Shown: positions 29,907 through 40,962, counted from the first letter of the stretch. The stretch is DNA of 64,000 bases from Wolbachia pipientis (GCA_023052945.1 CP095495.1:1116001-1180000); one strand, 5' to 3'. The notes: a model not told the origin generated them from the sequence alone. Made by a program: numbers and translations.

Positions 29907-31293
29907 TTATTGAATACCTCCAAGAGTCTTGCTTTGAAAATACATCAATTTTTTACCCCAAAGACCTTTCTTTTGTTTTATAATTTTGGTTGACTTTATG
30001 AACACACTAATATTTCTCTCGAAGCTTCCATCTTTTAGCTGTTCTAAACTATCGACTGGCCTCATAAGAATAGACGGAACACCTGATTCTTTTACTACAA
30101 AATCTGATTGTTTAATAGCTTCAGCTAACTCTATAAGTATTCCACCGTTTCTTTCAAAACCTTTATCTTTTATAGCTTGTAGAACACTTTTTCCTCCTAA
30201 AAGGCAGCTTTCCCCTAGACTTGATTGATCTTTTAATTTGTCAAATTTCTCCTGGCTCTCTCCATCAAGCTTTACTTCTATTATATTACTACCTTTACCA
30301 CTAGGACATAGATGAATACTAATCTTGCCTACTTCAGTGATAAAGAACATTTCAATGCTACCTCCTAAGACATCTGTATAATTTCTTTTTCTTCCTATGC
30401 TTTCAACTCTTATTATACTTTTCCCGATCTATAAGATGCTACTTTCTATACTGAAATTTTCGGTTACCTTATTATTCATAACCTTTGCAACTTCAACAAT
30501 ACTGTTTTGTGGCTACCTGAAAAGAACAAGTCAGATCATCATCTTGAACTTGTTCATTCCTATTTATTAAACCTTCATATGCGATACTTTTCAGTTTGTC
30601 CTTAATTTTTTTACACTCTATAAAAATAGGCTCATCATTTTCCCATTCCCACATAATTTCACCTATCATACTATCATTGTAAAGATCAGACTCTATTTTT
30701 GCACCTGCTAATAATAGCTTATTGACAATATTAAATAAAGGTTGTAAACCCTCTTCCCACTCATCCACCTCTTCTTCATTATCTTTATATCGTGACCTAG
30801 TAGTAGGCGTTATACGCATAACACTGCTAGCATCAGGAATGTCAATTATTTTTTTTAATATAAAATTCGACACAGTGCATTCATATTGATCACAGCATAG
30901 ATTTGGCTTTATTTTCTTTTTCAAATATTCATCTATTAAAAGTTCCATCTTCTCCAGAATAACCTTTGCAGAATTTTCTGATCTATTTTCGTAAAACTTT
31001 TTCATTATATTTTCCATCTTTTCATGAAATTCATCAATCGAAACTTTTTCGCTCTCAGTTAATAAATTTGTTAAATCCATTAAAATTGAGTTTTCTGGAA
31101 TAAAAGAACTTGCAACAACAGTATTGTCGTCTTCAACAACGGACTCATGCCAGTCATCAGTTTATTCTTGACTTAACGATGATGTGCCTCCTTCAAGAGT
31201 GTGCTGACCAAAACGCTCCGTATGCTGTTCTTCAGTAGCTAACCCACCACTTACACAGACCTGCTCATCCTTTGAGATATATTCTAACACCAT
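29907..31293 (-). pseudogene. Decayed paralogue of the 37839-40681 effector-like gene (C-terminal module)
   Basis: Start ATG at 31293 with a good GAGGGAG site upstream. In-frame TAA near 31166, a frameshift near 30494 and a TAG near 30427 break it into three readable parts. Joined up, the second and third parts align with the last third of the gene at 37839: LIDEYLKKKIKPNL matches VVNEVISSGIRLNL, SIVEVAKVMNNKV matches SIIDVARITDRT, IGKSIIRVESIGRKRNYTDV matches IGKSEVEIITENGIRYYTDL, and AIKDKGFERNG matches AIKRGYFERSG. The shared module, about 250 residues, matches no family I know. Confidence 0.7.
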
Positions 31294-31640
31294 ACTCCCT
31301 CAATCTATAAATACATTATGTACAATAATTAGCATAAATAAAAGCCAATGCAAGTATAATTTTTCATATTTTTTAGAGAGTTGTGTTCTCCTACTGTAGC
31401 TTCATATGACTTTGAGCATGCTATCATATACATTTTACCAGTACAATCCATTATATACTTAATTTAATATATAAATTCTCAATAACCCTCATCTGCCAGG
31501 AAGATCATCTGAGAGAACTTGTATCTTATTATTCTATCTCCTTCATATCTTTTTCCTTGACTTGACGCGTATGGTTTATTTAATACTTCCTTAATGTTTA
31601 TATGTGTATACATGCGTGTATCAATATTTGGATAGTAAAA
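31294..31640. other. Intergenic region with an IS4 end remnant
   Basis: No gene. Bases about 31551-31573 read as the left terminus of the IS4 element (complement of CATACGCGTCAAGT) with a few substitutions, followed by GTTTATTTAA, the same flank that follows the intact IS4 copy at 10455. The rest of that element is absent. Confidence 0.55.
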
Positions 31641-32132
31641 ATGAAAAAATTACTTACTTTAGTAGCTATATTGCCTGCTGTTTCTTTGTCAGCACCATGT
31701 TTTGGAGTTGATTGGATTAGAGATAGGTTCTATACTTCTAAATCGTTATATGGCTTGCGTGGTTTTAATTATGATCTTGGCTATCATTATACAGATAACG
31801 TTAAAATTTCAGTTGGCCCTACAGTCAAATTTGTTATTGCAGATAAAATGGCTTTAGATGTACTACTTATGGCAAAGCTTCATTATCATTATAAAATTGA
31901 AGGTACAGATATTACCCCTTATATTACTTTTGGTGTAGGAGGTGGCACCAAAATATCTCTACCAGTAGAGCAAGGTCTTGGCATAAATGTAGAAAAATTT
32001 TTTTCCTATCAAATAGGTTCTGGTATTAATCTTCCACTTTCTGATACAACAAATATTTTTGCTGGTTATAAGCTTTACAAATTTCATGAAATTTCGCATG
32101 GGATTGAACTTGGAATGAGTTATAATTTTTAA
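31641..32132 (+). CDS. Small outer membrane beta-barrel protein
   Basis: 163 residues. A clear signal peptide (MKKLLTLVAILPAVSLSAPC) sets the start at 31641, 13 codons inside a longer open frame. The mature part alternates polar and hydrophobic residues with aromatic girdle residues, as in eight-strand barrels, and ends in Phe (GIELGMSYNF), the usual signal for BAM-mediated insertion. It resembles the surface-antigen and OmpW-like barrels of Anaplasmataceae. Just upstream lies an IS4 end remnant, which may have supplied or removed a promoter. Confidence 0.7.
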   Translation: MKKLLTLVAILPAVSLSAPCFGVDWIRDRFYTSKSLYGLRGFNYDLGYHYTDNVKISVGPTVKFVIADKMALDVLLMAKLHYHYKIEGTDITPYITFGVGGGTKISLPVEQGLGINVEKFFSYQIGSGINLPLSDTTNIFAGYKLYKFHEISHGIELGMSYNF

Positions 32133-32189
32133 GCTATGATTGAATGGGAAAGATGCGATATTTTTTTAAATAGAAGATTGAGTTTTTGT

Positions 32190-32402
32190 TAAATCTTCAT
32201 TACCCCCCACTATGGATTAGCCAACAAAGAAAAGCGCGGAAATAGAGGTTTTTTTCGACTGCACGGAATACAAAATCAGAACAGAAAAACATGAATTAGA
32301 AAATTTGTTGATAATCCGTGTCTTGTATGTCCAATCTCAAACCTATTTCTCAAGAAGTCGAAAACCTTCTCAATAATCGATCTTTTACTTTTTAAGTAAG
32401 GT
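32190..32402 (-). mobile_element. IS982-family element, 3' remnant
   Basis: The minus strand encodes KSKRSIIEKVFDFLRNRFEI and GHTRHGLSTNFLIH, the conserved C-terminal block of IS982 transposases, then a stop. The rest of the element is missing. Boundaries are approximate. Confidence 0.65.
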
Positions 32403-32410
32403 CAGTGAAT

Positions 32411-33382
32411 TTATATAATGTTATTCACAGAACTATACTGTATGTATTGATCATCTAGCCATTTTGTAAATTCTTCAGTTGCACTAATTTCCCATATCCT
32501 GTTGTGCAGATCATGATGATGTTTATAATCTGCATGTGTAAGACAGTTAACTTATTCACTAATTATTTCAGGATACGCATCGCTTAAAAACTTTAATAAC
32601 ACAGTACCAGTTTCACAAGGACTATCCAGCTGCGGACTTTTGCTATGGCCATAGTATATATCATATAAACTTAGATTTTTAGATTTTATTTCCTCAATAC
32701 CACATTTTGTAAGCTCTTCACAGATATCTACATTCACTCCATTGCTCACTGCCTCGCATGCAGTAAACTCTGCATAACCTTCAACAAAAGGCAAGTGCAT
32801 TGTTGGGAGAGTGCCTTTAAGAAATTGTATACAGTGAGTAAACTCGCGTGAAATTGCACGATCGAGTGCTTCATCAAAAAAATAGTGCTTAAAAAACCAT
32901 CCAGCATCTCCCTTTTCCTTGCAAAGGAACACGTCAGAATTTGATAAACTCTCATCTCCGTCAAGATTTGTGTCAGTAGTAAAACCTGCAAAATTTCCTA
33001 ATTCTGCTATAGAACAATTAAGTTCCTTGAAGATTTTTGAAAGTTGACTTTTATCTTCGAATATAAATATACGAAAATTTGCTTGCTCATTGCTAGAGAT
33101 ATCATAATATTCACTACACTTTTTAAAAGTATCGTCAATAACTTTTTGAATTTCACTTAACCTGTTGTCATCGCAGCACCCTAAGGCATTAAGATGTACG
33201 CGTTCCTTCAATCCTCTTAAGTGTTTGTAAAAAACTTCCACTTTTAAGTCGCTCCCACAAACATTAAATGTATGCTTATTAGGCAAAATTTTAATTACTT
33301 CAGCCTCAAGTTTACCTTTAGGCTCATAGTTTGGCTGAATTCCATATTCAAAAGAGAATTTAAAGCCTCTGTACGTATCCAT
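32411..33382 (-). pseudogene. Peptidase M9 (collagenase)-like protein with altered zinc site
   Basis: Reads 276 residues to a TAA at 32552, then continues in frame for about 46 more codons to 32411, so the stop is probably a nonsense mutation near the end. The C-terminal half resembles clostridial/Vibrio-type M9 peptidases: the metal site HExxH corresponds to Arg179-Glu-Phe-Thr-His183 (REFTH) and the downstream Glu to FVEGYAEF (Glu201 or Glu205). The first His is replaced by Arg, so zinc binding should be lost and the protein is likely an inactive homologue or decayed enzyme. Start ATG 33382 follows GAGGTG. No signal peptide. Confidence 0.65.
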
Positions 33383-33435
33383 ATCACCTCATAGTGCAAT
33401 TAAGCCTCCAGTATAACTGAAGCAAATATTGTTGT

Positions 33436-33573
33436 CTATGCTCTAATTTGATTTTCTTCATTACTAATCTCAAGTACTTCTTTAGGAAAATATTCAAATT
33501 TACAAGATGAAGTGCCTTTAAGGCCATTACTACCAAATAAGTATCAGTATACTACCTGCTTTGAACAAAGCAT
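33436..33573 (-). pseudogene. N-terminal remnant of a paralogue of the 37839 gene
   Basis: 46 codons from ATG 33573, reading MLCSKQVVY-stop-YLFGSNGLKGT and on to FPKEVLEISNEE, then TAG. The gene at 37839 begins MFNSKQVVQHSLFGSNGFKN and continues LPEEVSEVINEK. Match is also clear at DNA level. Together with 29907-31293 it may be the other end of the same lost paralogue. Confidence 0.7.
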
Positions 33574-33727
33574 ACCTAATACTCTACTAAAATAAACATT
33601 TGAACACAATTTTTTTACTTATTAATATTATGAGTTTTTACGGGATAGGTTTATGTGCAAAATGTTATAATACCATCAAAACAGATTTATAATGCACAAT
33701 CTTTCTTTTTGAAAGGATAACTTTAAT

Positions 33728-33876
33728 AGACTTGCTGCAAAACAAAAATGGAGTATTTTTTAAGGGTTAAAATTGACCAAGGTATCATATTTTGCTTCTG
33801 TAATGTACTTTAAAATCAGATTTTTTTTGAAAATAGACTACCATACAAACAACAACTTTTCTTTTGCAGCAGGTCT
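33728..33876. mobile_element. 149-bp MITE related to the IS5 element
   Basis: Ends AGACTTGCTGCAAAA and, in complement, AGACCTGCTGCAAAA match the IS5 termini. AAT flanks both sides (33725-33727 and 33877-33879), the same 3-bp duplication length as the IS5 element. No coding capacity, so presumably moved in trans by that transposase. Confidence 0.75.
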
Positions 33877-33933
33877 AATGAAAGCACCATAGTAATTAGT
33901 GTTATAAAGAATTGAGTTGTTTACTCCTTTAAA

Positions 33934-34647
33934 ATAAGTTGTTTTGCGTAATTTTGTACTATCGCACTTACATAACACATAGATTTTTAGGATGCCTATT
34001 CAATGTACACAACGCAAATGTATGTAGGTTACTTAAGAGAATAGAGCCATTACTCGCCAAAAAAGTGACTATAACAAAAGATAGAAGTATGACGCCAGAA
34101 AAAATACTGAAGATTTTGGCTGATGTTACAGAACAGCAAATACAGAGACCAGAAGATAGTAAAAAACGGAAGAAATCATATTCAGGAAAAAAAAGAACCA
34201 ACACTATGAAAACTGAGATTATTATCGAAGAAGGAGGAAGAATTTTATCAGTGTCAAAGTCATACCGTGGTAGAATTAGTGATTTCCGCATAAGGAAACA
34301 AGAAAAATATTTACCACTTGATAGCATAAAACATGCCGATTCTGGATATCAAGGTTGGCAAAAATTGCAAAGCAATGTTATAATTCCATATAAAAAGTAT
34401 CGTAAAAAGCCATTAACTCCAGAGCATAATAGAAGATTAGCATCATTTAGAATGAGAGTAGAAAACAAGATCCGAGAGATAAAGATATTTAAGATTATGT
34501 CGAATGTTTATCGCAATTTTCAGAAAAAATATAACCTGAGGTTCAATATTATTGCTGGTATTGTAAATCTTAAGCACGCCTTTTAGTTAACCTTGATTTT
34601 AGTCACCCTCCTTTCCTTTTTTTTATCGCTTGATTCGCAGCAGGTCT
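33934..34647 (+). mobile_element. IS5-family element, 5'-truncated
   Basis: Begins within the transposase gene at ATAAGTTGTTTTGCG and runs to the terminal AGCAGGTCT. It encodes the last 215 codons (33939-34586) but has no left end and no transposase start. Confidence 0.9.
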
Positions 34648-34749
34648 ATAGTAAGACAGCTTTTCATATCTAACAAACTTTAGATTTAGGATTGAAATTA
34701 GTAAGTGGAATTATTATGTAATGCATATATTAGTAAAAGGAGGTACAAC

Positions 34750-35190
34750 GTGAGTAATATAGTTCATTTAAATAAAAACAATAACCGTGATGGTGTAAGA
34801 GGATTACAAAGAGCTGTTGATAACATATTTGATAGCTTCTTTACAGGATGGGACTCAGAGCTTTCCAGAAGAGGTAGACCAGCTTGCGATTTTTATGAAA
34901 CAAATGAAAGCTATTGTCTGTCACTAGAGTTACCTGGTATTTCCAAAGAAAGCATAGACATTAGTATATCTGGCGATAGCTTAATAGTGAAGGGTGAAAA
35001 GACGTGTGATAATGAGTCAAAAGATAAGCAATTTTATCATCGAGAAAGATACTATGGCTCTTTCTATAGGTCTATTCAGCTTCCAGTAAATGTAGAGCAA
35101 GATAAGGTATCTGCTAATTTCTCAGATGGGGTATTGCATGTAACCATACCTAAGTCAGAGAAACACATTAAGAAAATTGATGTAAAGTAA
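34750..35190 (+). CDS. Hsp20/alpha-crystallin small heat-shock protein
   Basis: ATP-independent holdase. The alpha-crystallin domain runs from CDFYETNESYCLSLELPGIS through DSLIVKGEK to FSDGVLHVTIPKS, with the final Gly-Val-Leu and a basic tail. The GTG at 34750 is chosen because AAGGAGG lies directly upstream; a longer frame from 34705 lacks such a site. 146 residues, normal length. It lies between an IS5 fragment and an ExoD fragment. Confidence 0.9.
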   Translation: MSNIVHLNKNNNRDGVRGLQRAVDNIFDSFFTGWDSELSRRGRPACDFYETNESYCLSLELPGISKESIDISISGDSLIVKGEKTCDNESKDKQFYHRERYYGSFYRSIQLPVNVEQDKVSANFSDGVLHVTIPKSEKHIKKIDVK

Positions 35191-35224
35191 ATAATAGCAG
35201 GCTTCTAGTTCGAGGCTTAATTTA

Positions 35225-35473
35225 TTATAGATGGAGTAAGATTAAAGGTATGGAAAGTATAGTTGTATAGCCAAGTGGAACTGGTATGGGTACAGACAGT
35301 GGCAAGGAGAAAATAATTATTAAAATACCAAAACCACATTCTTGTAGAGCTGTTTTAATTTCAAACAACGTCACTTTATCACTATTAGTATTACCAGTAT
35401 CTGCAACTTCTTGTAGAATATCAGATGCTAATTTTTTATCCTCAGTCAAATTCTCACTTTTTTGCACAATCAC
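35225..35473 (-). pseudogene. ExoD-family membrane protein, N-terminal fragment
   Basis: 82 residues matching the start of ExoD proteins (LFEIKTALQECGFGILI then PIPVPLGYTTILSIPLILL), which are inner-membrane proteins linked to exopolysaccharide synthesis in rhizobia. It stops after the first hydrophobic segment, where the family normally continues for over 100 residues. Confidence 0.7.
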
Positions 35474-35789
35474 TCTTTAACAAAATCATTTCTAATGAAT
35501 AGCATAATTACTCTTATATTCCAATATTGTTCTTGATTTGATACTATTCTTAGAATAACTCACTGACATTTTGTATATAGCCTTATCAGCTGTGCATTTA
35601 CGTTGACAAAGTCTCTTGAGACATTTACACTTATTACGCTCAAGAGTCATAAATCTCAGTTTCTAAAGTCCTAAAAATCATGTCAAGCCAAATTGTTTTA
35701 AGATATATCAATACTAGCAATTAAATTAATACTAACTTAATAATCAAAGATGTACAATCTAATATATTTGATTAATAGTGAGGTTAAAA
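35474..35789. other. Intergenic region
   Basis: About 315 bases separating a minus-strand fragment from a plus-strand gene; it presumably holds promoters for both. No repeats or RNA genes recognised. Confidence 0.4.
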
Positions 35790-37367
35790 ATGTTATCCAA
35801 TCAAACAAATTCAGATTATATTACAACTCAACAAGAAAATGATCTTGGTCTAAATAAAATTATTGAAGATCAATCAAATGTAGAGATTGTTAATAATCAC
35901 AAAAAGCTAAAGGAAAGAATCACTGACCTGTTAAAAGGAGATACAGAATTCTCTCGAATGAAACAAGGAGATAAGGCTCTTGTAATAGGTGCAGCAAGTG
36001 GGTTATTTACAGCAATGCTACCACTTTTGGTGGTTGGTACAATACTTGCCATACCAGGTGCTATAGTTGGTCTTACTTTATATTTTGCTGTAAAAGTTGC
36101 TATAAAAGCAGTTCAATCTGGATATAAGGGTCTCAAATGGTCATCTGAAAAAACGGTTGAAGGGGCGAAGCATATTGGCGAGAAAATTAAAGATGGTGCT
36201 ATGTACGCTAAGAATTCGCTGAAAGAAGCTGCAAGTTCTGTAGGACAGGCAACAAGAGAAGGAACTAGTTCTGCATTAAAAACAATGGGGAATAGCGTTC
36301 AAAAACTTGGGAGAAAGATGAGTAATAGTGGTGCAAGCGTATCTAGTTTAGATGGCATCCCATATTCAATAGACAATGAAGATCAAACTGTTGTTTTAAA
36401 AACAGAAGAAAAAACGAAAAACTTCAATAGTGTGAAGGAGATGCTTGTTAATGAAATTTTGAAAGATAAGACTGTAAATAAATCTGCTTTAACTAAGGAA
36501 ATATTCTCCCAATTGAAGGAAAAAATATTGGAAAAAGCTTATTCTATTAATGGTCAACAAAGTTTCAAAAAGGACCAGTTAATCAATGAATTGAAACAGC
36601 AAGCAGATTTTGTCAATAAACTGGACGATAAGAAGTTGCAAAATTTATTGGCTCAAAATGATAACAATCTCTATGAAATTTTCTCTGAATATCATGATGA
36701 ATTTAAGAGAATTATAGGAGAATGTAAAATAGAGCATAAACTCTCTAACTCCATAGAGAACCTTAATAAAGTAGCAAGAAAGTATGGTGAAAGCAAAGAA
36801 GCAACAAAAGATACTAATGTTAAATATCAAATTTTAGGTGCAACACCAGCTGCAACAACTGAAGGTAGAACAGGAGCAACGCGACGTAATAGCACTGGTA
36901 ACCTTACTAATGATGCATTCACTTCAGAATTACCAACTATAAGTGCCTCACTAACTAATTTAAATAAGCTTAAGTACTCATTGCTACAAAATTCTCTAAG
37001 TGAAGATGTTTTCAATCATCCTATTGCAAAACAAAGTCTTGATAGTAGAGCTCCAATTCGTAGTAATTCTGATAGTAGCTTAGGTCCTGATAGTAGCTAC
37101 TTAAGTACTAGTAGTAAGTTGAGTGATATGGATGACAGTATTGCATCTAAAAGCAGTTCTTTTATTTACCGTAGTGGTTCTGATAGTGGATTCAATTCAC
37201 CCAATTCTTCTCCACAACATGTAATATTCACTGAGAAAAATGGCAAATTAAAAACCCAAGCTAATTTAAGAAATACAGGTTCTTTGGAGAAATTGGTGGG
37301 ACCTTCTTCAGAAATAACTGGTGACATTGATTTGGAACATCAAGCTTCAAAAATAAATGGGAAGTAA
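35790..37367 (+). CDS. Unidentified membrane-spanning, Ser-rich protein, candidate effector
   Basis: 525 residues from ATG 35790, preferred over GTG 35778 because GAGG lies 6-7 bases before it. After a polar N-terminus comes a long hydrophobic hairpin near residues 65-110 (LLVVGTILAIPGAIVGLTLY), then an amphipathic region of repeated small residues and Lys (EGAKHIGEKIKDGAMYAK), a helical middle, and a Ser-rich disordered C-terminus (SSFIYRSGSDSGFNSPNSSP). No family recognised. Its Ser-Asp-rich tail is like that of the neighbouring 37839 and 42530 proteins and suits a host-interacting protein, but that is inference. A hairpin terminator follows. Confidence 0.65.
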   Translation: MLSNQTNSDYITTQQENDLGLNKIIEDQSNVEIVNNHKKLKERITDLLKGDTEFSRMKQGDKALVIGAASGLFTAMLPLLVVGTILAIPGAIVGLTLYFAVKVAIKAVQSGYKGLKWSSEKTVEGAKHIGEKIKDGAMYAKNSLKEAASSVGQATREGTSSALKTMGNSVQKLGRKMSNSGASVSSLDGIPYSIDNEDQTVVLKTEEKTKNFNSVKEMLVNEILKDKTVNKSALTKEIFSQLKEKILEKAYSINGQQSFKKDQLINELKQQADFVNKLDDKKLQNLLAQNDNNLYEIFSEYHDEFKRIIGECKIEHKLSNSIENLNKVARKYGESKEATKDTNVKYQILGATPAATTEGRTGATRRNSTGNLTNDAFTSELPTISASLTNLNKLKYSLLQNSLSEDVFNHPIAKQSLDSRAPIRSNSDSSLGPDSSYLSTSSKLSDMDDSIASKSSSFIYRSGSDSGFNSPNSSPQHVIFTEKNGKLKTQANLRNTGSLEKLVGPSSEITGDIDLEHQASKINGK

Positions 37368-37386
37368 ACAATTCATCTTCTTCAAA

Positions 37387-37418
37387 AGGATGTTACTTAT
37401 TTAGTAATGTCCTTTTAT
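37387..37418 (+). terminator. Rho-independent terminator
   Basis: AAAAGGA and TTACT pair with AGTAA and TCCTTTT around the loop TATTT, with a small internal mismatch, followed by a T-rich tail. Placed 20 bases after the stop of the preceding gene. Confidence 0.7.
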
Positions 37419-37431
37419 TTCTTACATTCAC

Positions 37432-37660
37432 TTTACAATGCAGGTTTTGGATCCTATAGCACTTCTTATAATAATGATCTGAACGGAGATGAAAACATCT
37501 TTATAGCTATTGTAAGCAAGGATTGTATTATTATAATCTGCTCGGATTATTTCAGAAAGAGCTATAGTTAGCAAGCCATAAAGTAGGTAGCCTATCAATT
37601 TTTGGTTATGCTTACGTGCAAGCTGTATATTATAAATAATCGACTCTATACTTTCACTAA
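37432..37660 (-). pseudogene. Possible decayed coding remnant
   Basis: The minus strand reads open for about 70 codons (SIIYNIQLARKHNQKLIGY, then LAYNSYKDVFIS) with helical repeat-like character but no start, then hits stops at both ends. No family recognised. It may be a relic or chance. Confidence 0.3.
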
Positions 37661-37838
37661 AGTTATTCTTCCAAAAAGACTGCGCATTGCTTTAACCGTA
37701 TCATAATATTTTGCATATAAATCTATTCCTAAGAATTCAAAATATAAATGAGTTAATAGATTATGCTTAAATCAGTTGTACCTATGACATATAGTACGTA
37801 TAATATATCATATGTTTGTTTTAGTAGGGGGTATAGGT

Positions 37839-40681
37839 ATGTTTAATTCAAAGCAGGTAGTACAACATAGCTTATTTGGCAGTAATGGTTTTAAAAATAC
37901 TCTATCTTGTGAATTTGAAGGTTTGCCCGAAGAAGTATCTGAGGTTATCAATGAAAAAAGTCAAGCAATAGATAGTTTAGAAAGTGAGAGAGAAAAGCTA
38001 CTACAAGAAAATTGTGATCTTAAAAGGAGTATAGATTCACAGAAACACTATCAGGAAATAGCGCAAGAGTACGATGAAGAAGTAAGTTTACTTACCAAGG
38101 AAAAGCAAATCATAGAAAGGAAAATTAAAGATAGTGAAGTCAAAATGGAAAAATTGCAAAACGAAATATATAAAGTCCAAGAAGAAAATGAAGAATTAAA
38201 ACAACAGGTAAAGAAATTAGATGCAGAACTACAAATTAGGAATTTTCAGATTCATCTCTTAAATCAGGAACTAAAAGATAAAAAAGATGAAATTTATTTC
38301 ATGAATACAGCAAATGAAAAGCTAAACAAAGATTTAGATCAAGATGAGGTTTTAATGAATCAGTTAAAAAAGAAGAAAAAGCAGTTGGAAGATTTAGTAG
38401 AGAATTTTACAAAGGAATTCTCAGATGGTAATAAGGATTTATCAGAAATTGAACACCTAAGAAGTTATCTAAATAAAAAGACATTAGAAAATCAGAATTT
38501 GATTAGAGAGTTGAGTATATTACAAAAAGAAAATGATGATTTAAAATCTAAGCTTCTATATCTTCAGCAAAAAAGGTCATTATTGGATGAGCTAAGTGAG
38601 TCAAATATTAAGGTAGACAGATTCAATCAGAAGGAGAATGGCTATGATAAAAGTGGGTATAATCAGAAAGAAATTTACAAAGAAGATGAATTACTAGATA
38701 AAGGTTATGATTCTTTTGACCAAAGGATAGAATCAGAGTTGAGTACTAGGCAAGAGTATTCAGAAATAGGTAATCCGGAAACAGAAACAACTGAATCACC
38801 AGTAGATAGTTATTATGAATTCATTAAGGAAGGTTTACTTTGGGCTGATAGAAGTTTGATAGATGATAAAAAGTATCTGGAAGATCTAGTAGACGAGTGG
38901 TTTATTCATTCACCTAACTTAAAACTGGAAGAGAGTCAAAAAAAGCTAAATCAAGCATTACTAAATAGTATTCTAAAAGATTTCAATCTGAAGAATTATT
39001 ACTCATTTTCAAATCTTAAGCACTTTTTAGAAAGTAATGAGAAAAATGAAGACCTTAGGCACGTTCTTAATCTAAAAAGAGGACATCTAGGAACAACAAT
39101 ATTGAACGTGTTTCTCGAATACGACGAAGTTATTCCTTCTCTTCTCAAAGCTGGTGCTGATCTAAATATGCAGGATAATAAAGGTAAAACACTTTTGCAT
39201 GATACTGCTATTTATTCTAGTGGATATGAAGATCTTGGGTATCTCTTAGATGCAAAAGCTGATCCAAATATACAAGATGAAAAAGGTAACACACCTTTAC
39301 ACTATTATGCTGCTAAGTGTAGTGATCAAAGCAGAAAAACTATGGATTTGCTCATAAGCAAAGGAGCTGATTTAAGCATAAAAAATAACGATGGAAAAAC
39401 TCCACTGCAAGTTGCAATTGATAATGACAACATTATAGGATGTTTATTAACTAATAGTCAAAAAAAATTAAGAGAGCAACTAGGTAAAATGCTTCTCGCT
39501 ACAAGTTCTGATGAAGATTGGGATAATGCTTATGATCCAGAGGTTGAAAATCTAAGAAAGTTTTTAAATCAATATGAAAATGACAACGACTTAAAGATAG
39601 TTTTAAATGTTAAGGATGATAGTTCAGTACTTCTTGATTCGCCATCTCGTCAATTTCCTAATGTAAAAGCCTTGCTCTTAAAAGCAGGAGCAGCTGATTT
39701 TATAGGTAAAAAACAAGACAATTATGAAAAATGCGATAGTTTTTTATCAGAGATTTATCAAATAAATTACCTTGCTAAACGCAATGAGTTTTTAAGTAAG
39801 GTAGTAAAAGCTAAAAGCATGATTGAATTACAAGAAGTTGTAAATGAAGTCATATCTTCTGGAATAAGACTAAATCTGACTAAGGATGAAGAGTATTATT
39901 GCACAGATGAAATACTAGAAAAAATTGTTCAACTAGGAGAAAATTATGAAATTGCTAGTAATATAGTATGTACATTAATATCAAGAGGAGCAAAGTTAAA
40001 AAGGTTAGAAAGTTTAAAAGTCATTGATACAATAGAATTAAAGTTCAAAGCTCATAAGGCTAATATGATCAGTGCTCATTTAGAGTATGTTAGTAATACT
40101 GAGGAATTTTTAGAATTGCAAAGGCTGCTACCAGCGGTCAACTATATGATGGAAAAATCGATAATAATGTATCTTACTTAGAATACTCAGAGGATAGTAT
40201 AATAGATGTCGCAAGAATCACAGATAGAACAAGAAATCTGGAACTAATTCAGGAATCATATAGAAGGGATATAATAAAAATTGGCAAAAGTGAGGTGGAA
40301 ATTATAACCGAAAACGGCATAAGGTATTACACAGATCTTACAGAAGGCAGCAGTATAGTATTAACTTTCTATACCAGTTTGGGAAATATAGACGTTAGAC
40401 TGTATCCTGACGTACAAGATAAAAGCAAAATTATAGTAGAAGTGAGTAATAGAGAGGAAATATTAGAAAAATTCAAAGGTCGCGAAGAAGAGTTAGGCAA
40501 TGATTGCGGGCTCGGTGAGTATTGGGTCTACTATGCTATTAAGCGAGGATATTTTGAAAGATCTGGAAAATTAATGCATTCTGAATCAATAAGTCAATCT
40601 AATGAAAAAACGCCTTTGACAAAGCTTGACAAAATAATAGGAGTTTCAAGTTTCAAAGAAACAGTAAGTCGTTGTATATAG
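37839..40681 (+). pseudogene. Large coiled-coil and ankyrin protein with a novel C-terminal module, frameshifted
   Basis: Start ATG 37839 has AGGGGG seven bases upstream and matches the start of the remnant at 33573. Order: short leader (SKQVVQHSLFGSNGF), coiled coil over about 240 residues (residues about 40-270), Glu/Tyr-rich linker, helical region, then three ankyrin repeats (KAGADLNMQDNKGKTLLHD, EKGNTPLHYYA, NNDGKTPLQVAID), a further helical region and a roughly 250-residue C-terminal module from about 39780. One extra base near 40117 throws the frame to a stop at 40181. In the corrected frame, reading continues (AKAATSGQLYDGKIDN) to TAG-bounded 40681. The lesion is single and could be recent. 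A second, more decayed gene at 29907-31293 has the same C-terminal module. Confidence 0.75.
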
Positions 40682-40962
40682 TAAGAACAGTAAATTCCAT
40701 CTACCAATAGCAGGCTACCAGCCAGACTTTGTAGCATTAGCGGTTTTTCTTTTTCACCTGTAGTATTTTCTTTGCCAGATTTACTATCAAAATATGATTT
40801 GGAAGAAAGTTTATTAGAAGGGTTTTGTCTTGCACAGTGATTTCTATTTTAGCTTTTTTACACACGAATTAAAGATCTTTACTATTTTCATTATATAATT
40901 AAGTTTTTAACTGATTTACCAAAATTTTTAAAGTGTCAGTTTTCTGGCGCATACTGTTGCTT

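Noticed and set aside
32390..32406. TAAGGTCA resembling the right end of the IS3 element beside the IS982 remnant
   Set aside because: Only eight bases match and no inverted partner is nearby, so chance is likely.
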